Positions 35,262-47,998 of a stretch of 64,000 nucleotides of DNA are shown here, in pieces; position 1 is the stretch's first letter, and every line of letters starts with the position of its first letter. The notes beneath the pieces are model-generated. The model was not told the origin of the DNA. It saw only the letters and a program-made list of their open reading frames with translations, and did no database searches. The position numbers and the translations under genes were made by a program. The DNA comes from Centroberyx gerrardi (Eukaryota > Chordata > Actinopteri > Beryciformes > Berycidae), in NCBI RefSeq assembly GCF_048128805.1, contig NC_136005.1, positions 12,765,475 through 12,829,474 of the forward strand, read 5' to 3'.

Positions 35262-38200
35262 ATGGCGTCAAACGTAGAGGCCCCGGAGCCTTGGTACCTC
35301 GCCCTTCTCGGTTTTGCAGAGCATTTCAGAACCTCGAGTCCGCCCAAAATCCGACTCTGTGTGCACTGTCTACAGGCCGTGTTTCAGTTCAAGCCCCAGC
35401 AGAGGATCGAGGCCCGGACGCACCTCCAGCTGGGCTCGGTTCTCTACCACCACACCAAGAACAGCGAGCTAGCCCGGAGCCACCTGGAGAAAGCGGTGAG
35501 GGACAGTTGCTCTGGGAAAGAGCGGGGATGGGGCAGCGGAGGGGATGGGCATAGGCCAAAGCCAGCGGAATCAGTAACGGGGAAGTGTTAAAATAGCTGT
35601 TCCATGACGAAAGTTACATTTATAGAGAAGTTGAGATGCTAGATTCAGTTAGCATCCCGTTTTGTCGGCCGTTTTATTATTAAATATCCGAGTCGCTCGC
35701 TTTCGCTCTTTACTGGTGTTAGCCAAGTAACGTTAAGGCGCTTTATGGAAAAGTTGCTGATTAAAAGTGAATGCACGTCTGGCAATATGACGCCGCTAAC
35801 ATGATTTTTTATTTCATTTCTTTTTGCAGTGGTTTATATCTCAGCAGGTCCCTCAGTTTGAAGATGTCAAATTTGAGGCTGCCAGTATTTTGTCAGAACT
35901 CTTCTGCCAACAGGTAAACCCAACTATAATTTTATGAAATGTTTGGTTTGCAAGCCTTGGATTTGGAAATACATTTGTTTTCGTAAATTAACGTTTTCTA
36001 CATAAATATTGCAGTCGCCTGTACTTTCTGTAACACCTAACGAGATGGTCATGGTGTCAGAAAGAAATGGTTGGGCTGGTGAAGTTTATTATGCTACTTG
36101 CAAACAGTGCGGATTAGTATTTAATATTGGTCCTGTTCATTCATTTTCAGAACCTGGTGGATTCTGCAAAACCCTTATTGCGGAAGGCCATCCAGATCTC
36201 ACAGCAAACCCCTTACTGGCACTGCAGGCTGCTGTTCCAATTGGCGGTATGTGTTAGTATAAATATGTCCCAATGAGCACAGACACTGTATTGCATTGCT
36301 TCACTCACTCAATTGATTTTCATATGCAGTGCTAGCAGTACTTTGAAAAGAGATGCACAACAACCATAAGATGGTATTGGTGTAATAAACTTTTCTGACT
36401 CCAGTTTGCTCACAGCTTCTCTTAGTTAATGTCTTTGGAAGAGTTCACCAGGCTCTTGTGTCTAAATAGCAGTCTTAATTGATTTGTGTCTTATTACTTA
36501 TTACCTTATTATCTCCTCCAGCAACTGCATACACTGGAGAAAGACTTGGTGTCAGCATGTGACCTGCTGGGTGTTGGAGCGGAGTACGCCAGAGTAGTGG
36601 GCTCAGAATACACCAGGTACATTTGTCCTAGTCCTCTATTGATTTTTTTTTGTTCACACAAGGCTTTTAGTGGTATTGTTATTAAACATTGCCACCAATA
36701 CAGCTGTAGTACATGGTGTTTATATATTGGTTGATTGGAAGAACTTGATGTTCGATAATCTGACTTGATGTCTCTGCTTTTTTTTTAACAGGGCGTTGTT
36801 TCTCCTTAGTAAAGGAATGGTGAGTCTTCTGTTGACTTTTTTGTGAATGAAAAAATTAAACCTTTTTTGCATCTGTATTACTATGCCTTTTTGTGTACTG
36901 TTTCCACTCACCATGCTCAAGTATGGATATTTATTATGGTATCTATGGTGTAAAAGTATGGTAATTAATGGTAATTATTTGGCAGTATGAACAATCACCA
37001 CGCTTTCATTCTTTCAACACAATAACATCACATTCTTTTTTTTTGTGTTTTCTATTTTATCATCATTACATTATTATATACAGCAATAGCATAATAATCT
37101 AATAATAAACAATTTAAAAACAACATCAAATTCTAACACATACTGAGTGTGCCGATGTTTTCTTATCTTCCAGTTGCTGCTAATGGAGAGGAAGCTGGGG
37201 GAGGTGCATCCTCTGCTCACGCTGTGCGGGACCATCGTGGAGAACTGGCAGGGAAACCCCATCCAGAAGGAGTCGCTGAGGGTCTTCTTCCTGGTCCTGC
37301 AGGTCACACACTACCTGGATGCTGGACAGGTATGAAATCCAGTCTGACAGGGTTAAGAAAAGCAGAGAATGACATGACATTCATAAACTTAAGGGGGCAT
37401 TGTTGATCAGCTTAGGAGGGTCCATATTGAAATTGTAATGGCCATAGGGATGATGGACCATTTAAATATCTAGCTGTCAAAAACAACTAAAAGCTTATTG
37501 GAAACTTGGGCACAGAAACAAAGGAGATGAGAGTATACAGTAGGCTGAGACAGGATATTGTCATGTTTTTCCCAGGTGAAGAGTGTGAAGCCGTGTCTGA
37601 AGCAGTTGCAGCAGTGCATCCAGACGATCTCTACGCTCCACGACGACGAGATCCTGCCCACCAACCCAGCAGACCTCTTCCACTGGCTGCCGAAGGAGCA
37701 CATGTGTGTCCTCGTATATTTGGTAATGCCACCTATCCTTCTGTGCCACCCGAAAGCTCCAGAAAGTTATCGTCTCCCACATGTATTGCTTTTTCTTCTG
37801 TGGAAAGTTGACTGAGCATGTTGTTTTTAACATACTCATTCGACTGCATTAGGAAGTACTGTGCTAATTGGTTCTCAGTGCTAAATGTATATTCTATCAT
37901 TTTACAGGTGACGGTCATGCACTCTATGCAGGCAGGCTATCTGGAGAAGGCCCAGAAGTACACAGACAAGGCCCTCATGCAGCTTGAGAAACTAAAAAGT
38001 GAGTTATCCCACTTTTTCCTGTGCATTTCCCAAAAATCATTCAATATGAGTGAGGCTGCAATGTGGAGCCATGCTTTTGGGCTGGAAAGTGATTGTATAT
38101 TTAACACCGCTTGCTCATATGCTGTTTCTCCATTTTGTCTGTTGTTCCAGTGTTGGACTGCAGCCCCATCCTCTCTACCTTCCAAGTCATTCTACTGGAG

Positions 38201-40671
38201 CACATCATCATGTGTAGACTCGTCACAGGTCACAAGGCTACTGCATTACAAGAGGTACATTGCTGCTGTATCCATGGTTTCTACCTTCATTTCTTGAGTC
38301 TAAGTATCATCTTTAGTATTATTTGATATGTAGCCATGTGAAAAAGATACAGCCATATCTCAGGCCGTGAAGTCACTACCAAGAATGTAGAAGTCCTCAA
38401 GTGCAGCAACCGGGAAACTCGCTTTTGCAACATCTATTAATAAAATGAGGAACAGCATATGAATGTGAACACTGATGACTTTCTGTTCTGTCTCTCCAGA
38501 TCTCGCAGGTGTGTCAGCTGTGCCAACAGTCCCCCAGGTTATTCACCAACCACGCTGCCCAGCTTCACACGCTATTAGTGAGTATTTTCAACCTGAGCAT
38601 GCAGGCGTGTGCATTGGCAGGGATGTGATCAGGAACCAAGGTTATTATTGTGAACTGAAACTTAAGACAAAAACTAGATGTTAAAAACATTGTTGTAAAC
38701 TTAAAATGGGAACAAAAATAAATGTTCAAAATAATTGGATTTTTTTGTATTACATAAAGTCTGTTGCAAACATATAACATTATACCTTTAAAAAATATCA
38801 CCCCTATCAAAATATCACCCCTATCAAAAATACTAAAACTAAAACTAAACATTTGTAAAAAAAAAACAAAAAAAAAACAAAACTACGAAACCAGATCTGA
38901 AAACTAACTTAAAATGAACTGAAATTGAAATAAAAATGAAAAACTATATAAAAATAAAAACTAATGAAAAACCCCAAACTATAATAACCCTGTCAGGAAC
39001 ACCAAAAAGCAGGACAATGGTAATCTTTCTGCCAAAAGCATGCCATTTGTACCTCCCAAAACTGAAACCCTGGGGAAAAAAGCTCTTAAAAATCCCATCC
39101 GTATTTCAGTGAGTAATTGACATCTATAACGGTCACATGTAACACACCTCCTTCTCATTCCCTAGGGTCTGTATTGCATCTCAGTGAACTGTATGGATAA
39201 TGCAGAGGCACAGTTTACCACAGCCTTACGGGTGAGTGCCTAGTTGGCTGCAAATATCTGTTCAAATGCAGTGGAATTTCTCTCTTTATTGTATTGTATT
39301 GTATTGCATGTGCTAATTGGGGTTTGTGTTCCAGCTCACCACGCACCAGGAGCTATGGACATTTATTGTAACCAACTTGGCCAGTGTCTACATCAGGGAA
39401 GGAAACAGACACCAGGAGGTTAGTTTAATAATAATCATAATATAATGATAATGATATAATAATCATTTAATAAACATCTTTGAAGTAAAACAATGAAGAA
39501 AAGAATAATCTCGAAATAGTTGTGAATAGACAAGATGCATAAATAAGACACCCTCTTTATTTGATGTCATGGGTTATCTCATAATTCAACGCATCCAGGC
39601 ACTGTCAGAATCAAGCAATCTGTTGCTGTGAACCTTTGTAGATTCCTTGGTCAGAATTAGAAGTACAACACAAGTACAGTGCAAGTTTCTGACAACTTGC
39701 CAGTGACAGGCTGCATATGTGCCCTGTTTCCCTTGTGTATGTGTTCAGCCCCCAACTGTCACTAGCCATTCTGCTCATTCTCCTGTTGAGTCCAAATGTC
39801 TACATCTGCTCTTGCTACTATTTGTAGACTGGACCAAGAGGACCAAATAATGTCCATCCAAGAGGCCAGCATGTTTTTGGTCCATTGTACTCACTTGCTG
39901 TTTTTTAACGAGTACACATTCATCTGTTTCATCATCCATCCATAAGAGTTAAGGGGCATTCCTACTTCAGCGAGAAGTGGTTAGTGGAAGCTTTTTCAGT
40001 AGTTGAGTGTATCATCTTTGTTGTGTACTCCACGTTCACTTTTTTGTAAACGTGTTTGCTTTCCTCCAGTGTACATAACACCCAGTGTTCTTGTGGTTGG
40101 ACTTCACACCTGCTTTCACAGTGATTTTAGTCGTCCATTCAGCTTTCATGGAGATGATTTCGGCAGTTGGACAAATGTGTGATCGTCTTATTCACACATA
40201 TCATAGACTACTCCACAGAAACAATTAGCATGAACAGCTGAAGGGAATGTACCCTGTTCCTTTTTTTTTTTTTTTTTCACAAATGAGACTTCAGAGTGAA
40301 GTATGAATTTGCCTAATATGCAAACCCATTCAACTCATTTCCTTTTCGTTACTCCTCCAGCTGTACAGTCTCCTAGAGAGAATAAACCCAGACCACAACT
40401 TCCCAGTCAGGTAAAATGCATAAGACAATGCCAAACACCAGTGCATGTTTTCATTCTTTCTCAGTGTGTAATTAGGCTAATATATCTATACAATACAAAT
40501 ACTTTGTTTTTAAACTACCGTACAATCTAAATCGAACCACTTGTCTCTGTTTCTGATCCAGCTCCCATTGTCTACGTGCTGCAGCCTTCTACATCAGGGG
40601 ACTCCTGTCCTTCTTCCAAGGACGCTACAATGAGGCCAAGTACGGACTCTGCAAATCATACATTGTTTCGT

Positions 40672-40711
<40 letters not shown>

Positions 40712-42601
40712 AACTGATCAAAGTGATGTTTTCTTCCCTCACATGGAAATGCATTCAGAACACTTTCTATGAATAGTGAAGGTATCGACCACACTGTGAT
40801 CCGTAGTCATAAAACTCAGCTGTAACAGCATTGCTGCAGCACTAAATCTGCAGCGCAGGAATTTGAGGCGATTCATAATGTTACTGCTGCAGAGATAGTT
40901 TACATGTTATTGTCCACGGTGGCCCAAGTGAAAGCCAATGAAAATCAATATGTAAATGAAGTTTTGCATATTAAACACCCCCCTGGTCATCCACGCCCAT
41001 GCGCAAGCACAATGGATCACAAACTAGATATGCCAGAAAGGCAAAGAAAGCCGAAGTTCTTGGCAGCAGAACTCTGTATATTAAGAGAAGAGGTCGTGTC
41101 ATGCTAGGCAAAATTGTTGGGAAAAGATATGGTAACCCTGTTTCCAAGGACTGCACTGAAACACAAACACAACACAACCTAGCTTTTATTGATATTTGGT
41201 TTATTATGAAACTTTTTAACCATACTGCCTTGCCAGAGCAAGTGGTATTGTTGCGCAGCGGTGTGCTTGTATTAATCGCTTACGGGACATATGATGCAAA
41301 TGTTCAGAAGCAGGTGGTGGAGCCAAAATAGTGTGAGCGGTAAAACTGAGGCGGCAAACCCCATTTATGAATAGGGAAAATGCTGACCGCCGCAGTCTTG
41401 CCCACAACCGCGGCGTTAACCCTGCTGGTGCCCTGTATGTCCTCAATATTACAGGTTTTCTCTCTTTTTGTGTTGCAGACGTTTCCTGAGAGAAACCCTG
41501 AAGATGTCCAACGCTGAGGACCTGAACAGACTGACTGCCTGCTCCCTGGTTCTGCTGGGCCACATCTTCTATGTGCTGGGAAACCACAGAGTAAGACTTA
41601 ATACCTGACTATTGTCTAAAGTCCCCACGAAAGCTGACTTGACATTCACTTTTCACTCTGTGGCCAAACCATGAATTGGGTTCAAACACTGCTGTGATTA
41701 CTTCCCAGGCACAAGAACGGATTACAGTGTCCTTTCAAACATTTATAGAACAGTTTTGTTTTGTCTCACTTCCATTTCAACTAATTTTTTATTGACAAGT
41801 ATATTTTTAACTAAACTTTCAAAGCGATGCAGAGAATGTAGATCTCTTGTTCATTCTGTCATTTTACCCTTCTTGATGTGCGATGCTTGCCAGATTCACT
41901 GGTCTGTGATGTTCTCTACCACTTTGTTCCCTGATAAGTTGTCATCTTCTCCTCAGGAAAGTAACAACATGGTTGTACCAGCCATGCAGCTGGCCAGCAA
42001 GATCCCTGACATGTCTGTTCAGCTATGGTCCTCAGCACTGTTGAAAGGTACATAAAGCACTTGGATGCTTGTAAGCACTTGGATGAAAGCACAGGATTGT
42101 CTGACCACTATTGACAAAAGACCTGATTTTCCATCACATTTTGGCTTGTGGCACAAAATCTATGATGCCAACAAGATAAACAAGCTGTAGTTGAAGGAAG
42201 GTTTTGACCATGTGTTGTATTTGTAGACTTGAACAAAGCCCTGGGGAACACCATGGACGCCCATGAAGCAGCCCAGATGCACCAGAACTTCTCTCAGCAG
42301 CTGCTGCAAGACCACATTGCTGCCTGCAGCCTCCCTGAGCATAACCTCATCAGTGTATGTACAACAGCTTACATCGCTTCTCCAAGTTTACACATCATTG
42401 CTCTCCGTTATCACTTGTAACTCCACTGCCTGACTGGATTGACAATTTCTCACTTGCTCTGTTTACCTCGGATGCGTCTGTTTTCTGGATTACCATAATT
42501 ACGGTGTCTTTCTGTCTGTTTTTCAGTGGACCGACGGCCCTCCTCCTGTCCAGATCCAAGCCCAGAATGGCCCCACCACCAGCCTTGCAAGCTTGCTATG
42601 A
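35262..42601 (+). CDS. mau2: MAU2 (Scc4), cohesin-loader subunit, complete
   Basis: MAU2 binds the N-terminus of NIPBL/Scc2 and helps load cohesin onto chromatin in the nucleus. Eighteen exons join to 1,797 bases (598 residues): 35262-35495, 35830-35913, 36151-36246, 36522-36616, 36792-36819, 37174-37329, 37576-37722, 37908-37998, 38151-38254, 38500-38577, 39166-39231, 39335-39418, 40361-40410, 40562-40639, 41479-41590, 41957-42047, 42227-42354, 42527-42601. All introns are GT-AG and phases agree. The protein is collinear with human MAU2 (about 613 residues) and nearly identical over helical TPR-like repeats, for example [20 protein letters not shown] near the start and TSLASLL at the end. 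The N-terminus lacks the human alanine run. ATG 35262 (AAAATGG) is the first in-frame ATG; the frame is open upstream only through a GTG. Exon 17 ends in overlapping GTGTATGT donors; the second preserves the conserved WTDGPPPV tail. Confidence 0.98.
38637..38992. mobile_element. hAT-type MITE with perfect 8-bp target duplication
   Basis: Inverted ends CAAGGTTATTAT and ATAATAACCCTG are bordered by identical 8-mers TCAGGAAC at 38629-38636 and 38993-39000, the hAT hallmark. The inside is AT-rich with many AAAACTAAAA motifs and has no transposase. It lies in mau2 intron 10. Confidence 0.85.
40677..40708. repeat. (CA)16 microsatellite beside a mau2 donor
   Basis: On the mau2 strand the array starts 37 bases after the exon 14 donor (GTACGG at 40640). 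Intronic CA repeats near donors are known hnRNP L sites. Confidence 0.95.
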
Positions 42602-43885
42602 GGGACCCTTCTGTCTCACACATGACGCTAGCTGGTACATAATATCACATGCAACAGATGGATGCCTAATAACCTGCTGTCCGGACCCACTGTAGTCAAG
42701 ATTTGAGCGGATTTAACAGGAGGCTCGCGGTTGGGGCCTTCACTTTACGAGCTTCTCAAGATGGCTTCCTAATAGTCTGCTATCAGTTTCATAATTGCTC
42801 TAAAAAGAATTGCCACTACTGTTCTACACTTAGGCTATTCATGGATGCTTGCTGGGTAAAGGGGCAGAGGTAGACACTTCATTGGAGTGGTGAAGGACAC
42901 ACAGAGACCTACACAAGGGCTTCTTTGCCTCAGATATCGAGAACAGGTTTCTTTTCCTTTCGTTGGAAAATAAAGGGGATAGATACGGGGGCAGTAGAAG
43001 AAATGTAGAAGAAATTAATTTATTCATGTTGATATTTTTGTAACTGTTGGTAAATATTTTACAGCTTGGCTTTTCTTTGTATGAATGCTATTTTTCCTCA
43101 TGCATGGAAGTTACTGATGTGGACTCCCTGTACAATTGTTGCTGGCCTGAGTTGCTAAAAACGAACACTTGGTAGATAATTTGTTGCACAATATCCACAT
43201 TAGAGAGAATAGACACATCTTGTCATCTGTTTTCACAAAGTAATCAGTTGAATTTCATGCTGTAAGATGCTAGATTGGAAACTACATCGTTTAGAGACAC
43301 TGTACCATTATGTGCAGTTCTTTAATGGACCAGAAGATGCCTCTGTGGTGTCGTCTGTCAATGAGCAATGTTTAAATACTTCAAAATTTTATACCATTTG
43401 GCGGCTGTGAGAGATGCCACTCGCCCTTTTTTAAAAAAAAACACATTAAACTCCTGTATATTTTTGAAGTTCCATAATATATGAATTCCTGTTCATGTAT
43501 TCAGTTTTACAAATCATCATGTTTAGACTTTTGGAGCTTACAGTAATCTTCAGATATTCAAAAAGTGAATTTATTTTATTTTGTAATATTTTAATTTGTC
43601 TTAATAGTTCTAGTTATTGGTTTTCTTTACAGTATGTTTGTATAGATTTGCCACTTGTTGAACCTTTTATTGTACAGTGACATTTTATAAAGTCAATTTA
43701 GTAAAGTGTGATATGTATTTTTAGCTATCCTATGTAGAAATCAAACTCAATGCTTGGTATTTAAGGCACTCTGTAAGGACACAGTTTAAGCTTGAGTACT
43801 GGCCATATTCTATCCAATGCCTATGTTTTTATTGCTTACATTGTTTTCAACAATTTTCCAATAAAAATATGATTAAAAATGATAA
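42602..43885 (+). other. mau2: mau2 3' UTR
   Basis: Untranslated sequence from the TGA at 42599-42601 to about 20 bases past the AATAAA at 43860-43865, giving roughly 1.28 kb. The end position is estimated from the signal. Confidence 0.65.
43860..43865 (+). terminator. mau2: mau2 polyadenylation signal AATAAA
   Basis: A canonical AATAAA in the right place for mau2, followed by T- and GT-rich sequence. Confidence 0.6.
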
Positions 43886-44293
43886 GTTACTGATTTGTTC
43901 ATCAGTGTGCAAACTTGATATGCTCTTATTTGTATTGTCATTATTATTATTCCTATAATAACTTTACTTGTATGGCACGTATTAAAACATGTTACAAAGT
44001 GGTTTACAACAGGAAAATGGCAAACTGTCAAAGTGCAAAGTACAAGTGAATAGTCTTTTTATACAATGGCACAAATTCTCCTCACAGAACTTTGGTATCA
44101 TGTGGCTTAGATTTCTGTTTCGCTGACTGAACGTTCACTCCCTGAGCGAGCAAATGAGCTCAAAACATTTCATGCTTATACAAAAACACATGCAAGATCA
44201 TGAGACTATTTTCTACCAATGTGGCACATTGCCAGACTGGCTGTCTTTAAATAACCTGTTTTCCTACCAAAATAGCAGAGAGGTGATGTAATG

Positions 44294-44627
44294 CAGGACT
44301 TCCCAAACCTTTTCATGTGAAGGACCCCCAAATAAGAGATCCATTAGGCCATGGACCCCCTTTTGTGCTAAGGTTTTGTCCCAGGCTCCCCCATCTGAGA
44401 GGGTTTTTGTTCTTAGATCTGATATAGTCCAGAATGACATACTGTAATTGTCTAGGTGGCATAACAGAGGAGAGTGAAGCCTCTAATTAGGAGAACCGTT
44501 CTCTTGTGCAAATTTCTAGGGAATAAAAGGATAGTGAAATTAACACCACTCTTTACTTTATTGAGGACTCCCTGGAACATTCTCAGGTATGCCTCGTAGC
44601 CCCCAGACTCCACTTTGGGAACCACTA
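44294..44627. mobile_element. hAT-like MITE remnant
   Basis: The left end CAGGACTTCCCAAACC and the right end TTTGGGAACCACTA are imperfect inverted repeats of the common 'GTTCCCAAA' hAT terminus. The flanking 8-mers, ATGTAATG and ATATAATT, agree at six of eight positions. The interior (GACCCCC, GCCATGGACCCCC) resembles a repeat frequent in fish. Confidence 0.65.
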
Positions 44628-45879
44628 ATATAATTACTCTATGAATTGTGTAGGATTTGTTTTCAGTGCCCGATGCAGCGGCGCAGCCTGGATATGCTCA
44701 GTTTATAAAATGTCATGATGTTGATTGGCCTTGCACTGCCTCCAAATGGGCCTGCTGATGATGGGAAGCCGACCCAGGACACTGAATCAACCAGTAGCTT
44801 ACTGGTATGGCAGACTTTGGAAAATAATGAAAGGGAAGCTGGGTGAACAACGTATGAGGCGTGATGAATGCCACAGAGAAGGAAGAGAAGGAGGAGAAGC
44901 ATCATTGTCATTGTGGAAACCAGGGGAAAAGAATAAGACTTTAAAAATACAGGTTCCATCTAAATTAGACAAGCACAAGAACTGTAATTTTGAAAAAGAC
45001 TGGATAATGTTTATAGCCACTATTGAGTTTTGAAAGCAGGTGATATTGAAAAAGAAAGTTGCAATTATTGGAAATGTATTGACATGCGTAGGCTAGATTA
45101 GAGAAGCCACAAAGAGGGTAAATTACATAATTATACAAGATTGTGAAATATAGGAAATACTGTAAGTTCCAGTGGTGGAGATATGAAAAAAAAGAAGTGA
45201 AGGAACAACTTAATAGCAACAGTGACGATGCTTAACAGCAACTTGTTGTTGTTTTTTTGACAGCATCCAGACGTCCAGCATCCAGATGTTTATCCAAACA
45301 TGCTGCATCTCTATTTGCGTAATCTCATAAGAAAAATCCTCATAATTCTTACCATCCACTGTTGCCACCAACATGAGTCTTGTGTCTGATTAAAGCCTTT
45401 CAAAATACTGGTGAAGTTATTAACATTTCTCCTGCTTCTCCTCCATTTCCCTCTCTATGGGATTAATCGCCCTCATACCCTGGACTTTACATTCAATGGT
45501 TGCCACATATGTTGTTGTTTTTTTTATAGTAAGCTTTGAGATTTCAGCTCCCTCATTTTTGTAATTACAGTGTAAATATTAAAAGATCTGTGCCAAATTA
45601 CAAGTTGTTATCAAGAGGTTACTAATATTTCAATCAAAGTTGAGCTCTAATCAAGAACATTAACCATTTAGTGAGGGTGCCATGTTACCAAATCTCAGAA
45701 TGGTATTGGCAAATCATAGATTTTTGTAGCTTAAACCAAGCCCTATATTCGTTGCACACCATCCACCCATTCTGATTGCTAATTTATGAGACATTGTTGA
45801 TTTACATAAAAGGTATCTTATGGGTTCGCTGTGGCTTCACATATTCAGTCACTGAAAAATCTCCTAAATGATCAATATT

Positions 45880-45930
45880 ACTCAGATTACTTATAAAATA
45901 AAAGGGTTATAATTTATAAGTAATCTGAGT
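45880..45930. repeat. 18-bp perfect inverted repeat (hairpin)
   Basis: ACTCAGATTACTTATAAA at 45880-45897 and its exact reverse complement at 45913-45930, with a 15-base loop. No miRNA is recognised. Confidence 0.85.
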
Positions 45931-46359
45931 TATGTCATTTTGATAAATACTAATAAAATAATAATAATTATAAACAATAAAAAAGTCAAAAATGTTTAAA
46001 GCCCTACATGGGTTGCTGGTGGAGGAATTTCAAAATGTTCCTTGAAATTTCCATGTAGCCTAAGCCTTGGTGAGGGTGCAGGTGGGGAGAGGTGCAGGCA
46101 TGCAGCTGTCCTGGCAGTCTTTACACAGCCTCCTGGTTTGACTCTGCATAGAAACAAAGCAAGAGTGTGGGCTCTAGCTGGGCTGGCTCTGCTGTTGCTC
46201 ACCTTTGCTTTGCCAGGACGTTTGCAGATGGGCAGCAGATGTGATCAGTGGCCTTCCCCACTCTCCCTGGCAGCCTAGTGTGGCCCTGGTGCTGAATCTG
46301 CACCGCTGTGGATCCCTGGGGACCCCAGTGGTGAAGAGCTTTGTCCCCACCTTCACTCC

Positions 46360-47110
46360 CTTATCTCCTGGACATGTTTGCTGAGTGAGTGGTGAAGAGA
46401 AGGCTGCTGCTCCCATGACTCCTTTGCCACATCTATCAGGCTAAGTAGAGCAGCCTGAATGGGGAGAAGCCTGCGGACACCTGTGGAACCTCCTGGACGG
46501 CAAAGGATGTAGGGGAGCTTGAGGGCCCAGTTATCCACCACCTTCTGCAGCGATCTCTTCAGGGTTTGAACCTCTCTATGAAGCTGTCCGTCTGCAGGTG
46601 GTAGACGAGGTTTGGAGGTGATGTAGCTTGCACAGGTTTGCCATTTGCCGGGAGACAAAGAGGGGCCTATTGTTACTGAGGATATCCATGGGAATCCCCA
46701 CTTGGTAGAACAGCAGCACCAGATCACGGGCTACCTGGTGCATATGGTGTGAGTGGACCGCCTATAGGTACCGGGATGCATAGTCCATCAGCACCAGGAT
46801 GTACTTGTGTCCTTTGGCAGACTTCGGGAGCAGGCCCACCAGGTCCACCATGATGCGGTCAAAAGGCAGTAAGAATCTAAGGGAGCTGGCGGGGGATGGT
46901 TTGGCACGGCCTTCTGGCACACCGGACACAAATGGCAAACGTTTTGCACCTGTGTCTCCATCTGTTTCTGCTTCAGTGTCTTCTGTGGTCTCAGGTGGGC
47001 CCCGAGGGATGGGAGGGGGCCAGCTCCATGGCGATGTACATTTTGGGCCGAGGCAGCACCAGTAGCTCCTGTTCTATCGCCCCATTGCTGTGCCACGTAA
47101 TATACAGGAG
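46360..47110 (-). pseudogene. Ty3/Gypsy retrotransposon integrase fossil
   Basis: Read on the minus strand in shifting frames, the segment follows the order of a Gypsy pol integrase. First comes a decayed zinc-binding part with LCPVCQKAVPNHPPPAPL, then the core remnant VDLVGLLPKSAKGHKYILVL followed by MDYASRY, then a stretch ending in WALKLPYILC and the conserved AKESWEQQPS tail. Frameshifts and stops separate the parts, so it is not functional. No LTRs were identified at either side. The source is an LTR retrotransposon common in fish. Confidence 0.85.
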
Positions 47111-47826
47111 ACAGTTTTTTTTTTACTTGTAGGCAATGAAATATCAACTCCATATTGAAAGTGTTATAGTGTTATAGTTATAGTTTATACAAAGGGTGAT
47201 TCATTGAACAACAGCAAAAAGGGCATGGTTGCAAGGTACCCAAATGGGAGTGGTTATGAAGGGTACTCCTTCAGCAAAAAGTGGTGCAAAAATAATCTTT
47301 ACCTTACTTTGGGTAGTTATGCTATTTTCATGGAGTGCCAATTTAACATAAATAGCACAAAAAGGAAAACAAATGTAATGTGTTCTGCTCTTGTCCGACA
47401 GCCTGCTAAGAGTTGCTGTTAATTTTTTGAGCCATGTGAGCAGAGGCTCTATTACAGGCTGTCTGATTAAACGATGCAGTTTGCATTGAACAATTTCAGT
47501 TGGCATGTCCAGTAGGGATTTTGAAGGTGTCCATTGGAACTGAGAAGTTTCTGTCTTGAGCAGAGAACACTATTGTCACACAGGCCTGAATTAGGTGATA
47601 CAATACATTACATTTGCAGTATTTATTTTTTTATTTGGTTTCAATTTGCGAGTTTGGGTTCTCCTGAAACAGTTGTCCTCTCCTTGTTTATAATTTTCCC
47701 TGTTTATCCTATTTCTGCCTTGAAGGTTGGAGATATCCTAGTTTCGAATGGTTTTGAACGCAGCATTTTCGTTCGAGTTTAGCAGCAGTCGGAATATTCA
47801 CAGTTCCGAGGTATTTTGAACGCAGC

Positions 47827-47998
47827 ATGACGCCGCATGTGGTGGCTCATTACATTATCTGGCAACCGGAGTGGCAGCGGACAGAAGAGAGGGGATCCCC
47901 GGGATTTTTTCAGCGAATTACGGGTGTAGCTAGCTTAAATACTACGTCAAAACAATTGAAAAACTTGGGTGAAGTCGGCCAGGCTGCTCCTATACTCC
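47827..47998 (+). other. gatad2a: Probable gatad2a non-coding first exon
   Basis: The exon ends at 47998 before a consensus donor (CTCC|GTAAGT). It sits in the right place for the next gene downstream. Its 5' limit is a guess: an ATG at 47827 would start an upstream reading frame if the cap site lies before it. The following 500 bases are rich in GCTAGC and TAACGTTA motifs. Confidence 0.45.

Larger units (their letters stand above)
43886..47826. other. Intergenic region mau2 to gatad2a
   Basis: No gene was found. Contents are a hAT-like MITE (44294), a perfect hairpin (45880), a decayed Gypsy integrase (46360-47110) and otherwise AT-rich DNA. Confidence 0.6.

Noticed and set aside
40999..41331. 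110-codon ATG frame in mau2 intron 14
   Set aside because: Basic N-terminus but no recognised family, no splice context, and it sits wholly in an intron of unrelated sequence. Probably chance.
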